A DNA stretch of 64,000 nucleotides from JAXMDS01 sp043777815 (GTDB lineage: Bacteria > Pseudomonadota > Alphaproteobacteria > Rickettsiales > Rickettsiaceae), in assembly GCA_043777815.1 (NCBI GenBank), contig JAYWHH010000009.1:62001-126000 (forward strand), read 5' to 3'. The notes under the pieces were generated by a model. The model worked only from the letters and a program-made list of their open reading frames with translations, searched no databases and was not told the origin of the DNA. The stretch's first letter is position 1; each line of letters starts with the position of its first letter. The position numbers and the translations under genes were made by a program. Below are positions 19,580 through 28,626 of this stretch, one piece after another.

Positions 19580-19715
19580 ATTCTAAGGCATAAGTCATTT
19601 TCATATATTATAAAATGTCATTTGATTTAAATGCAAATACCTCAGACAAGCATTAAGCTACATATCATTTGTGCGATAAAACCATTTATGCTCGATAAAA
19701 CCATATTAGCATGAC

Positions 19716-19820
19716 ATAAGATCATGTAAATTCATTTACATTTTCAGCATGATTTGGACGATGATACGCAAAAGATTCTTTGAATTTATTTGCTTCACTA
19801 TTTTTTATAACTCTGTGTGA
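19716..19820. repeat. Decayed copy of the 3' end of the 90-aa gene
   Basis: The stretch from about 19716 to 19820 is a diverged, gapped copy of 19823-19945, the 3' half of the neighbouring gene. Matching landmarks are ttttcagcatgatttgg (19741) against ttttcaggatgatttgg (19848), and aactctgtgtg against aactctgtgtc. It lies directly behind the stop codon and is not an open frame. Confidence 0.7.
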
Positions 19821-20077
19821 GATATAAGACCATGTGATTCATTGACGTTTTCAGGATGATTTGGTAGACGATTATACGCAAGATATTCTTCTGCACTGCT
19901 TGAATTTATTTCACTATTAAAGAGAAGTTTTTGTAACTCTGTGTCTATTATGTCTTTATGATTTTGAGGCACCTTATCCCAATCTTCATCTTCATCTTTG
20001 TGTTTTTTACAACAGTATGTTTCGCAAAATCTTTTAAAAATAGTGAGAGCTCCACCAAAAATAACTATAGGCCACAT
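19805..20077 (-). CDS. Small unknown membrane-anchored protein with CC motif
   Basis: 90 residues. A short hydrophobic N-terminus (WPIVIFGGALTIF) is followed at once by KRFCETYCCKKHKDEDEDWD, a Cys-rich basic then acidic stretch, and then a polar tail. Not recognised. The YCCKK motif echoes SCCYKQK in the gene next door (18470-19579). Its 3' half has a decayed duplicate just downstream. Confidence 0.5.
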   Translation of the reverse strand: MWPIVIFGGALTIFKRFCETYCCKKHKDEDEDWDKVPQNHKDIIDTELQKLLFNSEINSSSAEEYLAYNRLPNHPENVNESHGLISHTEL

Positions 20078-20181
20078 TTATAAATCAAATATTTAATGTC
20101 TAATAAAATTATATTAAATCATATTTATCTTAAATACAATGCATTTAGCAAAAGTATTTTATTTAATAGAAAAAACTTCGA

Positions 20182-21492
20182 CTAAAAATCAATATCTTTT
20201 CTTAATTTTATGATTGATAATAAATTCACGGTAAGTAGAATTCCAGCACAGAGACTCATTAAAAGAGCTAACTTTTCTTGTGGAGCATAAGAAAAAATAT
20301 ATAAAGCTGCAAATGCATATAACATATATATCTTTCTACCTCTGGCTTTAGATATAAATTCAGATGTTTTAAAACCAACAGTCAAGAAGCTTATTACGGT
20401 AGTGAACCCAGCAAGAAATAAAACTCCAGCAATAAAGTATTGTCCGTAAGGTAAGTATTGAGAAAAAATCATTGGTATGACGTCAGAATGATATTTAAAT
20501 GGCATGCTCCAACTATTAGTTATAATAACAAGCAGCATACTTACGCTACATATAAGACAATTTAGCAATAAACAGTATATTGATATGACACCTTGTTCCT
20601 TAGGGTCAATAGAGCGACTTTCGCTTTGCACTATTGAATCATATCCTATTCCTATATCACCAGCGTAAACTGCTCTAGAAATACCATTATAGGCAGTTAA
20701 TATGAACGTACTTCCAGCAAAGCCACCAATTGCACTTTGTCCGCTAAATGCACCTTTAAAAATTAAACTCAACAAATCAGATAAATTTCCAACATTATTG
20801 ACAATAATCCAAATTCCTATAATAAGATAAGTAATAATAAAGGTTGGCATCATGACGCTACAAATTTGTGCTAATCTTCTTACTCCGCCCATGGTGGAGT
20901 ACATAATTACTCCAAGTAATCCAAATATGATTATATCCCTGTTAAGAAATTCAAAATTAGATTGAATGGTGTCTACTACAACAGTAAATTGATAAATTTC
21001 TACAGTGTATATTATAGTAGCAAATGCACTAATGCCTGTTAATAATTTGCTTTTAAAAGCTTTTTGTACATAGAACATAAGTCCACCGTCGTAGCTATTA
21101 TCCGAATTAGCAACTCTAGTTTTAAGAGCAAGACAAATTTCTGAATACTTAACCATCATTCCTAAAAAAACACCAATCCACAACCATACTAACGCACCAG
21201 GTCCGCCTATTAAAACAGCTGAACTAACACCAACTACATTTCCAACACCTATCATGCCTCCAGTTGAGGCAAAAATTAATTGAATTGGGTTTATTCCTCT
21301 TTTATTACTTTTGGAATTAGATATAATTCGTCTAAAATATTCACCCATTTTGAGCATTGCTCTAATTTGAAGAAATCTAGATTTTATTGTTAAGTAAATT
21401 CCGACGGATATAACCAAGCTGAATGCAACGAATTGCCAATAATACTGCTCCAATTGCTGGATTAAATTTAACAGTGTAAGTAAAAAGTCCAT
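20182..21492 (-). CDS. Alanine/glycine:cation symporter (AGCS family)
   Basis: 436 residues with about 10-11 hydrophobic helices. GGMIGVGNVVGVSSAVLIGG and PGALVWLWIGVFLGMMVKY match the AGCS signature region; later AYNGISRAVYAGDIGIGYDS is also typical. It imports alanine or glycine with Na+. With Alr and Ddl also encoded here, imported alanine could feed peptidoglycan synthesis (inference). Confidence 0.9.
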   Translation of the reverse strand: MDFLLTLLNLIQQLEQYYWQFVAFSLVISVGIYLTIKSRFLQIRAMLKMGEYFRRIISNSKSNKRGINPIQLIFASTGGMIGVGNVVGVSSAVLIGGPGALVWLWIGVFLGMMVKYSEICLALKTRVANSDNSYDGGLMFYVQKAFKSKLLTGISAFATIIYTVEIYQFTVVVDTIQSNFEFLNRDIIIFGLLGVIMYSTMGGVRRLAQICSVMMPTFIITYLIIGIWIIVNNVGNLSDLLSLIFKGAFSGQSAIGGFAGSTFILTAYNGISRAVYAGDIGIGYDSIVQSESRSIDPKEQGVISIYCLLLNCLICSVSMLLVIITNSWSMPFKYHSDVIPMIFSQYLPYGQYFIAGVLFLAGFTTVISFLTVGFKTSEFISKARGRKIYMLYAFAALYIFSYAPQEKLALLMSLCAGILLTVNLLSIIKLRKDIDF

Positions 21493-21563
21493 TGAAAATT
21501 AACTATATTGGAATTGGATTAAAGTTTTGATTCCTAGAGAAGAAAGTAAAAGAAAACCTAAAC

Positions 21564-21650
21564 ACAGCAAATAAAGCTGTTTGCAATAGTTAACATAAGC
21601 TAAAAAACAGCAAATAAAGCTGATTGCAATAGTTAACATAAGCTAAAAAT
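21564..21650. repeat. 43-bp direct repeat carrying a hairpin, between rplF and the symporter
   Basis: Two copies start at 21564 and 21607. Each holds acagcaaataaagctg, whose arms (CAGC/GCTG) can pair, followed by attgcaatagttaacataag or a near-identical sequence. Confidence 0.8.
21602..21622 (-). terminator. Possible weak terminator after rplF
   Basis: Read on the minus strand, CAGC-tttattt-GCTG is followed by six T. The stem is only 4 bp, so the call is tentative. It is the rplF-proximal copy of the 43-bp repeat; the other copy lacks the long T run. Confidence 0.3.
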
Positions 21651-21677
21651 TAGATTATGTTTCTTTTTTAGATTTAT

Positions 21678-22232
21678 TTAAGCCTTCTTACGCTTTTTAA
21701 GAATAATTTTTTCTCCTGTGACACTGATACCTTTGCCTTTATAAACATTAAATCTTCTTATATTTTTTAATTGACTTGCGTATAAACCAACTAATTCTTT
21801 ATCTGGGCTAGAAACAATTATATTGTCTGGTTTTGGAACAGAAATTTTGACTAATGCTCTATCTTTTTCCCTAACAAAGAATTTAATTAAGTGACTATAG
21901 CCATAATTTAAATTAATACCATTTTCTATAACAGCTGCTTTATAACCAATTCCCGAAAGATTCAAAGATATAGTGAAACCTTCTGAAACTCCTTTTAACA
22001 TATTGGCAATAATGTTTCTAGCTGTACCATGCATTGCTTTATCAAATTTAGTAGAATTCTCTTCATCATTTAGGCTTACCAATATTTGATTATCTTGATG
22101 CTTAATATTGATTCCTCCTGCAAAAGATTTACTAAGCGTGCCTTTAGCCCCAGAAATCTTAATAGAAAGTCCATTCACTTCCACGCTAACCGCTTCCGGA
22201 ATTGATACCGGCATTTTTCCTATTCGCGACAT
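21678..22232 (-). CDS. rplF: 50S ribosomal protein L6 (uL6)
   Basis: 184 residues of normal length. MSRIGKMPVSIPEAVSVEVN at the start and PDKELVGLYASQLKNIRR near the end are diagnostic. uL6 binds 23S rRNA near the sarcin-ricin loop. It is normally between rpsH and rplR in the spc operon. Here it stands alone, with a transporter on one side and a 519-base repeat-bearing gap on the other. Confidence 0.97.
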   Translation of the reverse strand: MSRIGKMPVSIPEAVSVEVNGLSIKISGAKGTLSKSFAGGINIKHQDNQILVSLNDEENSTKFDKAMHGTARNIIANMLKGVSEGFTISLNLSGIGYKAAVIENGINLNYGYSHLIKFFVREKDRALVKISVPKPDNIIVSSPDKELVGLYASQLKNIRRFNVYKGKGISVTGEKIILKKRKKA

Positions 22233-22751
22233 ATTATTTTATTTGTCTTACATTCTAGTATTTTATACCAAAACCTTATAAATTACAAATTTAAGTACAC
22301 TGATACGAATTTAAGTGACATTGATTTAAATAGATTTTTCAAAACTTCATTAGCTAGAAAATATTGATTAGAAAATATTAAAAAAGTCTATTAATTAAGT
22401 AAAACATAGTTTGTAATTGAAGAGAGTGCAGCTTTCAGTTATTAGATATAAGCAAGATATCTATAGGGTAGCTGGTAAAGCTGTTCTAGATATAAGCAAG
22501 ATATCTATAGGATAGCTGGTAAAGCTGTTCTAGATATAGAAGCGATCTATAGAGTGGCTGATAAAGCTGTTCTAGATATAGAGACGAATCTATAGAGTAG
22601 CTGGTAAAGATGAATTATTTTTCACCTAAGACTTTATCTATATATTTAAGTAAAAGTTTAATAATCAAGAAAGAACTTTTCTCTCCTGAGGGTATATTAT
22701 GCCCCGCTTTTTAAAGTAATATCGTGGCGTTAAGATTTATTATGTAGGGCA
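22233..22751. other. Gap upstream of rplF
   Basis: 519 bases holding the hairpin repeat at 22445-22608 and otherwise AT-rich DNA. It separates rplF from the end of the repeat-protein gene. The rplF promoter must lie here, but no clear box stands out. Confidence 0.5.
22445..22608. repeat. 42-44 bp tandem repeat with a hairpin in each unit
   Basis: Units begin at 22445, 22489, 22533 and 22575. Each has arms TAGAT...ATCTA that can pair around a loop that differs between units, then a conserved gtagctggtaaagctgttc. In the first two units the arm extends to TAGATAT/ATATCTA. Confidence 0.85.
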
Positions 22752-25475
22752 TTATAGCCTTTTTGAGTGCCCATGTTTAGATGTATTGCTTGAGCGGACA
22801 TAATCATTGTCACGACCTTGATATTCATTTTTATATCCATTATTGCTACTTTTATAAAAATCATTATATCCACCATATCTATCTATACTCCTTCTTTCCA
22901 CTTGAGCATAATCATTATCACGATGAGGCTTGTTATGCTTTGTGTCATTTTGATTTACACCATATCTATCCACGCTCCTTCTTTCCACTTGAGCATAATC
23001 ATTATCACGATAAGGCCTGTTATGCTTTGTGTTATTTTGATTTACACCATATCTATCCACGCTCCTTCTTTCCACTTGAGCATAATCATTATCACGATGA
23101 GACTTGTTATGCTTTGTGTCATTTTGATTTACACCTTGATTGCAATAATGATGACCCTGAGATTTGTAATTCATGTTGCTATTGTGATAAATATCATCAG
23201 CATATCTTCTATCATCAGCATATCCCCTTCTTTCTTTTGAAAGATTATAGTCATTTACATCTTTGAAAGAACTTTCATTTTTGAAAGAATTATCATCAGC
23301 ATATCTTCTATCATCAGCATAAGATTTATCATGTCTTACGTTTCTATAATCTTGAGCGCCTGAATAGTAATAATCTTGATTTTGAGGATATTCTTTTCTT
23401 ATATTCTGTTTATCATTTTGATATCTTCCATAATTTAAATCATTTGTACATGATGACTTCTGATAATCATCATCACGATCTTGTTTGTAATCACGATCTT
23501 CTTGTTTATAATCACGATATTGATGATTTTGTCTATCAGAATAGTTTCTATTACGTTCATTATGATGGCTGCTTCTGTCTTCATCTATAACGCTATTATC
23601 ATGATAATAATTTTTGTAACCTTCATCGCCCCTGTTGTCACTTGAATATTTATTCTCTTGAGATTCGGACATATGGGTACTTGTTCCAGGAATCCAGCTT
23701 TTAACTTTAGATCCAACGCTCTTTAGAGTTCCTGTAATATTTTCATATACATCTTCGCCCAAACTTTTTACATCCAAATTTTTTATATCTTCAAGGATAG
23801 TTCTTGTTTTCTTTTCTTCTTGATCAAATTGAGGATTGTTGTGACTATCATGATTATTATTTGAAATGCTTTTGAAAGCATCAAATATTTTACTTAAACC
23901 ATCTTTTCCTAAACATTTCATATCTAAGGATTTTATGTTTTTAATAATTGCTTCAACTTGTTTTCTTGCAGCTATGTGATCTTGTTCATTTTGATGGCTT
24001 GAATCAGAGTTTTTATAGCCACGATAATCTTCATTGTAATTTTCAGTTTTACGGTTTAGATAATCTTGATTGTAATTTTCAGTTTTATGTTCGCTATTAT
24101 TTGCAGAATAGTTATTGTGTTGGTTGTAATTATTCATAGTATTTTGAAGTTTTAAGTTGTTTTTTTGGTTTAAATTATCTTTATTAGAGGAATATTTTAT
24201 AGGTTTATTCTTTCCATCTTGATAAATAAAAGTATATTCACCTGGACTATTATTATCTTCATAATAGTTAAAAGTATATTTAATAGGTGATTCAGTTTTA
24301 TTTTTAGATGATCCAGTTTTATTTTCATAATACTCAGATACGTATTCAGTATAATAAGAATTATTTTGATCTTTTGTACTTTTTTCAGTAGGTTTGTTTG
24401 TATTTTTATTAGAATCGATTACAGAATCATGATGTAAGGCACTTTCATTACCATGATTTAAGTCACTTTCATTGTCAGGCTTAGATTTTTCTATGGTGGT
24501 ATTTTTCATAAATTCAGCCATTTCTGCTATGCCATTAGCAAATATGTCATATGTTCTGTTGCCTAAGTTTTTTAAATCATTATAGAAATCATCTTTAAAT
24601 GGACCTGTCATTTTGCTTTTGTCGCTTAAGTCATTTGTTTTATTGAAATCTGCATTATTTTTATCGCTTAAGTCACTTGTTTTATTGAAATCTCCATTAT
24701 TTTTAAAAGTCTTTTCATCAAATCCAACATTTTGCTTTGTATCAAAAGCTGATTTAGGATTCTCATATCTATATTTCTCTTTACTTTTATTAATATCAAA
24801 CTCATTATTAGGCGAATTATATTCGGAAGATTTATTTAACAATTCATTGATATTATCTATTTGATTCTCATTATTTTGAACTATATTATTTACATTTTTA
24901 TAACTGCTATGCATTTCAGTATTATGTTTTTGGATGCTGCATGAATCTGGTTGTAAGTCAGTATTATCTTTTTTATTCTTAATTTGCTGATTGCTATACC
25001 CTGTATTCAATTTACTGAAATCTTTCACATCATTTTCACTAAGTAATAGTGTTTTGATCTTAGGGACCTCAGCAATCTGTGCATTTTTGCTTGAATTATT
25101 TGTGTTTGAATTTTTAGATAAATTTGAATCTTCAGCTAAAGAAATCAATTCAATCTCTTTATTTATATTTTCTTTAAATTTATTTTCATTGAATTCTTTT
25201 TTGTCAGTTTTGTTATCTTTATTTATATTTTCTTTGTCTCTAGAGCTATGCACTATATCTTTGTTTGCATCTTCCTTATTAAAATTTTTATTTTCTTTAT
25301 TTATGCTTTTTGAGCCATAAGTTCCAAGATTGTCAGAAGTTTTAGTTTCTATTGCAGAGTGGATCTGATCAGAACTATTAAGATAACTGTTAACTTCATG
25401 ACTGGTAGTTCCTCTTTCCAATTTATGATCACTTTTCTGATTGATTACAGAATTCGTTAAGTCTTTTGTGTTCAT
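22752..25475 (-). CDS. 907-residue Asn/Lys/Asp-rich repeat protein of unknown function
   Basis: Not recognised. There is no signal peptide or transmembrane helix. Most of it is charged, Asn/Ser/Tyr-rich and likely disordered. Two related modules share the pattern IKxLDxKxLGxD (NIKSLDMKCLGKD, DIKNLDVKSLGED), each followed by a probable helix ending KSI/KSV. A weaker third one (DLKNLGNRTYD) lies upstream. The C-terminus holds three 29-residue tandem repeats (GVNQNDTKHNK...VERRSVDRY) and two RRYADD blocks. It ends basic: SNTSKHGHSKRL. A secreted, host-facing protein is one possibility. Confidence 0.65.
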   Translation of the reverse strand: MNTKDLTNSVINQKSDHKLERGTTSHEVNSYLNSSDQIHSAIETKTSDNLGTYGSKSINKENKNFNKEDANKDIVHSSRDKENINKDNKTDKKEFNENKFKENINKEIELISLAEDSNLSKNSNTNNSSKNAQIAEVPKIKTLLLSENDVKDFSKLNTGYSNQQIKNKKDNTDLQPDSCSIQKHNTEMHSSYKNVNNIVQNNENQIDNINELLNKSSEYNSPNNEFDINKSKEKYRYENPKSAFDTKQNVGFDEKTFKNNGDFNKTSDLSDKNNADFNKTNDLSDKSKMTGPFKDDFYNDLKNLGNRTYDIFANGIAEMAEFMKNTTIEKSKPDNESDLNHGNESALHHDSVIDSNKNTNKPTEKSTKDQNNSYYTEYVSEYYENKTGSSKNKTESPIKYTFNYYEDNNSPGEYTFIYQDGKNKPIKYSSNKDNLNQKNNLKLQNTMNNYNQHNNYSANNSEHKTENYNQDYLNRKTENYNEDYRGYKNSDSSHQNEQDHIAARKQVEAIIKNIKSLDMKCLGKDGLSKIFDAFKSISNNNHDSHNNPQFDQEEKKTRTILEDIKNLDVKSLGEDVYENITGTLKSVGSKVKSWIPGTSTHMSESQENKYSSDNRGDEGYKNYYHDNSVIDEDRSSHHNERNRNYSDRQNHQYRDYKQEDRDYKQDRDDDYQKSSCTNDLNYGRYQNDKQNIRKEYPQNQDYYYSGAQDYRNVRHDKSYADDRRYADDNSFKNESSFKDVNDYNLSKERRGYADDRRYADDIYHNSNMNYKSQGHHYCNQGVNQNDTKHNKSHRDNDYAQVERRSVDRYGVNQNNTKHNRPYRDNDYAQVERRSVDRYGVNQNDTKHNKPHRDNDYAQVERRSIDRYGGYNDFYKSSNNGYKNEYQGRDNDYVRSSNTSKHGHSKRL
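22873..23133 (-). repeat. 87-bp coding tandem repeat, three copies
   Basis: Encodes three 29-residue units of the 907-residue protein. Copies are nearly identical at DNA level apart from substitutions such as gatgaggct/gataaggcc, which points to recent duplication. Confidence 0.88.
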
Positions 25476-25632
25476 AACATTTGTATATTTAGTTGAGGTT
25501 ATGTTTCTATTAAAAAAAATGTGTTTATTTCAAAATACGCGCCGCATATTTCAAAAAAACTATTAATTCTTTCAACAAAAACTAACAACTAACAGATTAC
25601 ATAGGAGAAATACTAAAAAGCAGCTTTATTCG

Positions 25633-26805
25633 TTAAACACTTGATAAAATCAAATCAATTAACTGCTTTAGATCTACACCATCTTCTTGAAACAATCTAA
25701 CAAACGCACTCGTCTGTCTGATGCCTGGCATGGTATTGATTTCGTTGAAATATATTTGTCCACTTTTTTTGCATAGTAAAAAATCAACACGAGCCAAACC
25801 TTTACATCCAATTCTGATATAAATCTTTCTTGCTATCTCCCGAATATAATCTATTTGCTGTAAGCTAAGCCTAGCCGGTATATGAAGAATCGCGCCATTA
25901 CTAATATATTTAGCCTCATAAGTATAAAAAGGAAACTGAGGCTTTATTTCCACCTCGGCTGCATTTTTACTTACAACAGGCGCACTTGTGGATCCTATAA
26001 CTGCTATATCAAGTTCATTAGAATCAATATACTGTTCCACTAAAACTTTATTTCCGAAAGTAAAAGCGTACTTTATTGCATGTTGAAAATCTTCTTCATT
26101 TGATACTTTTGTAACAGAAATTGACGAGCCTTGGGTGCATGATTTTACAATTAAATATCTAGTAGCTGACTTAGAGTTCAGAGCATTTAACTCAGCTAAG
26201 CTTTGCTCAAACCCAAGTATATCGGAGTCGATATATAATGTCAAGTAAGATGGAAAAATAATTAAATCTTTTATTGTGTGCTTAGTTAAATCTTTATCTA
26301 TTGCAGTAGCAGATGCCTGTAAATTACTACCAACATAAGGTATATTTAGGAATTCCAGCCAGCCTTGAATGACCCCATCTTCACCACATGTTCCATGAAA
26401 ACATGGAAAGACTATATCAAATTTATCATGTTTGGTTGTGCTATAAATATTTTCCCTGTAGGGAACGTGTCTATCTGAAAAAAGTAGATCATTATCAGGG
26501 CTTAAATTATTATCAAGGCTAACCTGATCATCAGTGACATAATAAATAACTGGACTATCTTTTATCTTAGCAACAAAGCCAGTCCTTCTGCTCAAATCTT
26601 CATTGATCATATCCAAATTTTCTAAATCATTTGGGCTTAAGATTTTTATCTTACCAGTTTCTTTAGTCACGCCGGCTAGTAAGACATTATATTCGCCCCC
26701 TTCTAAAACTTTATAAATAGTTCTCGCAGATATAATAGAAATTTTATGCTCAGGAGACTTTCCTCCAAACATTAATAAAACGGTTTTTTTTAGTGTCATA
26801 TGCAT
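25633..26805 (-). CDS. ddl: D-alanine--D-alanine ligase
   Basis: ATP-grasp ligase making D-Ala-D-Ala for peptidoglycan. 390 residues (usual 310-370). N-terminal LLMFGGKSPEHKISIISA, then FPCFHGTCGEDGVIQGWLE, the D-Ala-binding VEQYIDSNELDIAVIG, and RVDFLLCKKSGQIYFNEINT with the metal ligands near the end. A short low-complexity insert lies around residues 105-120 (SLDNNLSPDNDLLFSD). The gene is not in an mraY-mur-fts cluster. Confidence 0.95.
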   Translation of the reverse strand: MHMTLKKTVLLMFGGKSPEHKISIISARTIYKVLEGGEYNVLLAGVTKETGKIKILSPNDLENLDMINEDLSRRTGFVAKIKDSPVIYYVTDDQVSLDNNLSPDNDLLFSDRHVPYRENIYSTTKHDKFDIVFPCFHGTCGEDGVIQGWLEFLNIPYVGSNLQASATAIDKDLTKHTIKDLIIFPSYLTLYIDSDILGFEQSLAELNALNSKSATRYLIVKSCTQGSSISVTKVSNEEDFQHAIKYAFTFGNKVLVEQYIDSNELDIAVIGSTSAPVVSKNAAEVEIKPQFPFYTYEAKYISNGAILHIPARLSLQQIDYIREIARKIYIRIGCKGLARVDFLLCKKSGQIYFNEINTMPGIRQTSAFVRLFQEDGVDLKQLIDLILSSV

Positions 26806-27383
26806 TGAAAAATGATATAATTTTAGTATATATCAGGCTATAAATTTAGCAATAAATCATTACTTAAGAGACAGTTGAATATTATTCAAATAAGATTTCA
26901 TCAAAACGTTGTAAGGTTTATATCAAAATGCATTTCATCAAAACATTGTAAGGTTTATATCAAAATGCTTTGTGGCGCAGGTACTATACCTACATAACTT
27001 TAATGTTACGCCTGTAAGTGTCAATGTTACAAATAGCTTGTAGTGTCAATTCTTATGTAATTCAAATATGTAATTCAAAAACATTATTTAAGCACCTGGC
27101 ACTTGTCTATTTTGAAATAGAATCACATTCATTGCTTTTACTTAAAGCTTTAATTAAGAGCTTATCCAAATTGGTCTTATGAATAACATATCATTCATAA
27201 AATTATCTCTTGATTAATTTGACTCAAACTAGCATTAATATGTATAATTATACTTGAGATACGCTGATTGACAAGAATTATTCCGTACAATTATTTGGAA
27301 AAATTTTTATCTTTAGAAACTTAGAAATTAAATTCTAACGCTTCAATCTAGCTTGTAATCATTATCTAAATAACAATTTTTAT
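26806..27383. other. 578-base gap between ddl and rpsE
   Basis: The two flanking genes diverge, so both promoters should lie here. It contains a 37-bp direct repeat (26895 and 26932: atttcatcaaaacgttgtaa and on) and AT-rich sequence with loosely repeated phrases (gtgtcaatgttac, gtaattcaaa). A TTGACA hexamer is at 27268-27273, but no good -10 box sits at the right distance. No RNA gene was recognised. Confidence 0.5.
26895..26967. repeat. 37-bp direct repeat
   Basis: Two adjacent copies starting at 26895 and 26932, nearly identical (aaaacgttg against aaaacattg). Confidence 0.85.
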
Positions 27384-28052
27384 ATGACCAATAATAACGA
27401 TCAAGTCAAAGACATCGACGCAGCTTCTGCTAAGCCTGAAATAACAGAAAAGACTCAAAATGAACAAATAGATAGCGAGATCAGTATAGACAATCTAGCA
27501 AAAAATACTGCATCAGCTAAAAACGATAGAAGCCAAAGAAGAACTAGAGGATCTAGATTTGCTAATCAGGATCAAGACAAATCAAATTTGACTTCTATTA
27601 TATTTAACGCAAAAAGAGTTACTAAAGTTACCACTGGTGGACGATATTTCAATGTATCTGTAATTGCGGTAGTAGGAGATAAAAATGGTAATGCGGGCTA
27701 TGGAACTGGTAAAGCGTTTGATTCATCTGACGCAAAAAGAAAAGCTATTAACGAAGCTAAAAAAAATCTTCGTAACTTTCCTTTACATGAAGAAAGAACT
27801 ATTTTGCACGATACAATTGGCAAATTTGCAACCACCTCAATTCTTTTGCGTAAAGCTAGAAGAGGCACAAGTATAGTGGCTTCTCGTAAACTTTTACCTG
27901 TTTTTAATCTTATTGGAGTGAAAGATATAGTTGTCAAAAGACTTTCTGGCTCTTCTAATCCTTTAAATACTTTAAGAGCTTTATTTGTAGGCTTAGAAAC
28001 AACTAATAGAACTCAATTTATTAGAAATTTTGAAGCAAAGTCTGGTAATTAA
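27384..28052 (+). CDS. rpsE: 30S ribosomal protein S5 (uS5)
   Basis: 222 residues. The S5 domain is clear: RVTKVTTGGRYFNVSVIAVV, GKAFDSSDAKRKAINEAKKN and LFVGLETT. The first 65 residues are a polar Asn/Asp/Lys extension, longer than in most bacteria. rpsE normally sits in the spc operon. Here it is followed only by dciA, whose ATG overlaps the rpsE stop (TAATG), suggesting translational coupling. Confidence 0.96.
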   Translation: MTNNNDQVKDIDAASAKPEITEKTQNEQIDSEISIDNLAKNTASAKNDRSQRRTRGSRFANQDQDKSNLTSIIFNAKRVTKVTTGGRYFNVSVIAVVGDKNGNAGYGTGKAFDSSDAKRKAINEAKKNLRNFPLHEERTILHDTIGKFATTSILLRKARRGTSIVASRKLLPVFNLIGVKDIVVKRLSGSSNPLNTLRALFVGLETTNRTQFIRNFEAKSGN

Positions 28053-28378
28053 TGGAAAACATTGGTCATTCAATCAACAAAATAGTTTTTGAAGCCATTT
28101 TATCAAATAAAGGTTTTATTTTAGCAACATTGATTTCTAAATGGAACGAAATATTGCCTTTGAATTTAAGTATAAATTCTACTCCTGTTGGAACAAAGCC
28201 AATAAGTTCTTCTACATTTCATCAGTTAATAATAGGCGTTCGCAATAATTCAGTAGGCACTGAACTTTCATTTCAAACTCAAGATTTAATAGGTAAAGTA
28301 AATCAGTTATTTAGTTATGATGTGATAAAAACTATTAAAATCCTCAATAGAGAAGATTTATGGGGCATTGAAGAATAG
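28052..28378 (+). CDS. dciA: DciA-type (DUF721) replicative helicase loader
   Basis: 108 residues. The pattern of a helix with W (ATLISKWNEILPLNL), a strand (HQLIIGVRNNSVGTELSFQ) and a helix into a final strand (LIGKVNQLFSYDVIKTIKIL) matches the DciA KH-like domain. DciA proteins load DnaB in bacteria without DnaC or DnaI. Starts within the rpsE stop codon. Short, so the call rests on overall pattern. Confidence 0.7.
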   Translation: MENIGHSINKIVFEAILSNKGFILATLISKWNEILPLNLSINSTPVGTKPISSSTFHQLIIGVRNNSVGTELSFQTQDLIGKVNQLFSYDVIKTIKILNREDLWGIEE

Positions 28379-28390
28379 TTTCAGCGCAGC

Positions 28391-28572
28391 ATATTATACG
28401 CATTCTACGCTTTATGTAAACCCAAACAAAATAAGATAAGATACCACCATATTGTAATTTAATTACATGTATATTCTATGCTTTATGTAAATCCAAACAA
28501 AATAAGATAAGATACCACCATATTATGCGCATTCTACGCTTTATGTAAACCCAAACAAAATAAAATAAAATC
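28391..28572. repeat. Irregular tandem repeat after dciA
   Basis: Three copies of ctttatgtaaacccaaacaa and flanks, with ctttatg at 28410, 28481 and 28539. The spacing is 71 and 58 bp because copies differ in length. Confidence 0.85.
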
Positions 28573-28626
28573 TTATCAGATACTATCTATACTAAAAATT
28601 GCTTCTAATTTTGATTTAGTATATAA

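Noticed and set aside
22445..22608. CRISPR array
   Set aside because: Units are contiguous tandem repeats without unique spacers, and no cas gene is nearby. The same holds for the repeats at 50119, 54900, 60881 and 62163.
22781..23266. Plus-strand open frames opposite the 87-bp repeats of the 907-residue gene
   Set aside because: Again a by-product of repetition; composition is His/Tyr/Ile-rich and implausible.
27268..27296. Promoter for rpsE built on TTGACA
   Set aside because: No acceptable -10 box lies 16-18 bases downstream; the hexamer may be chance.
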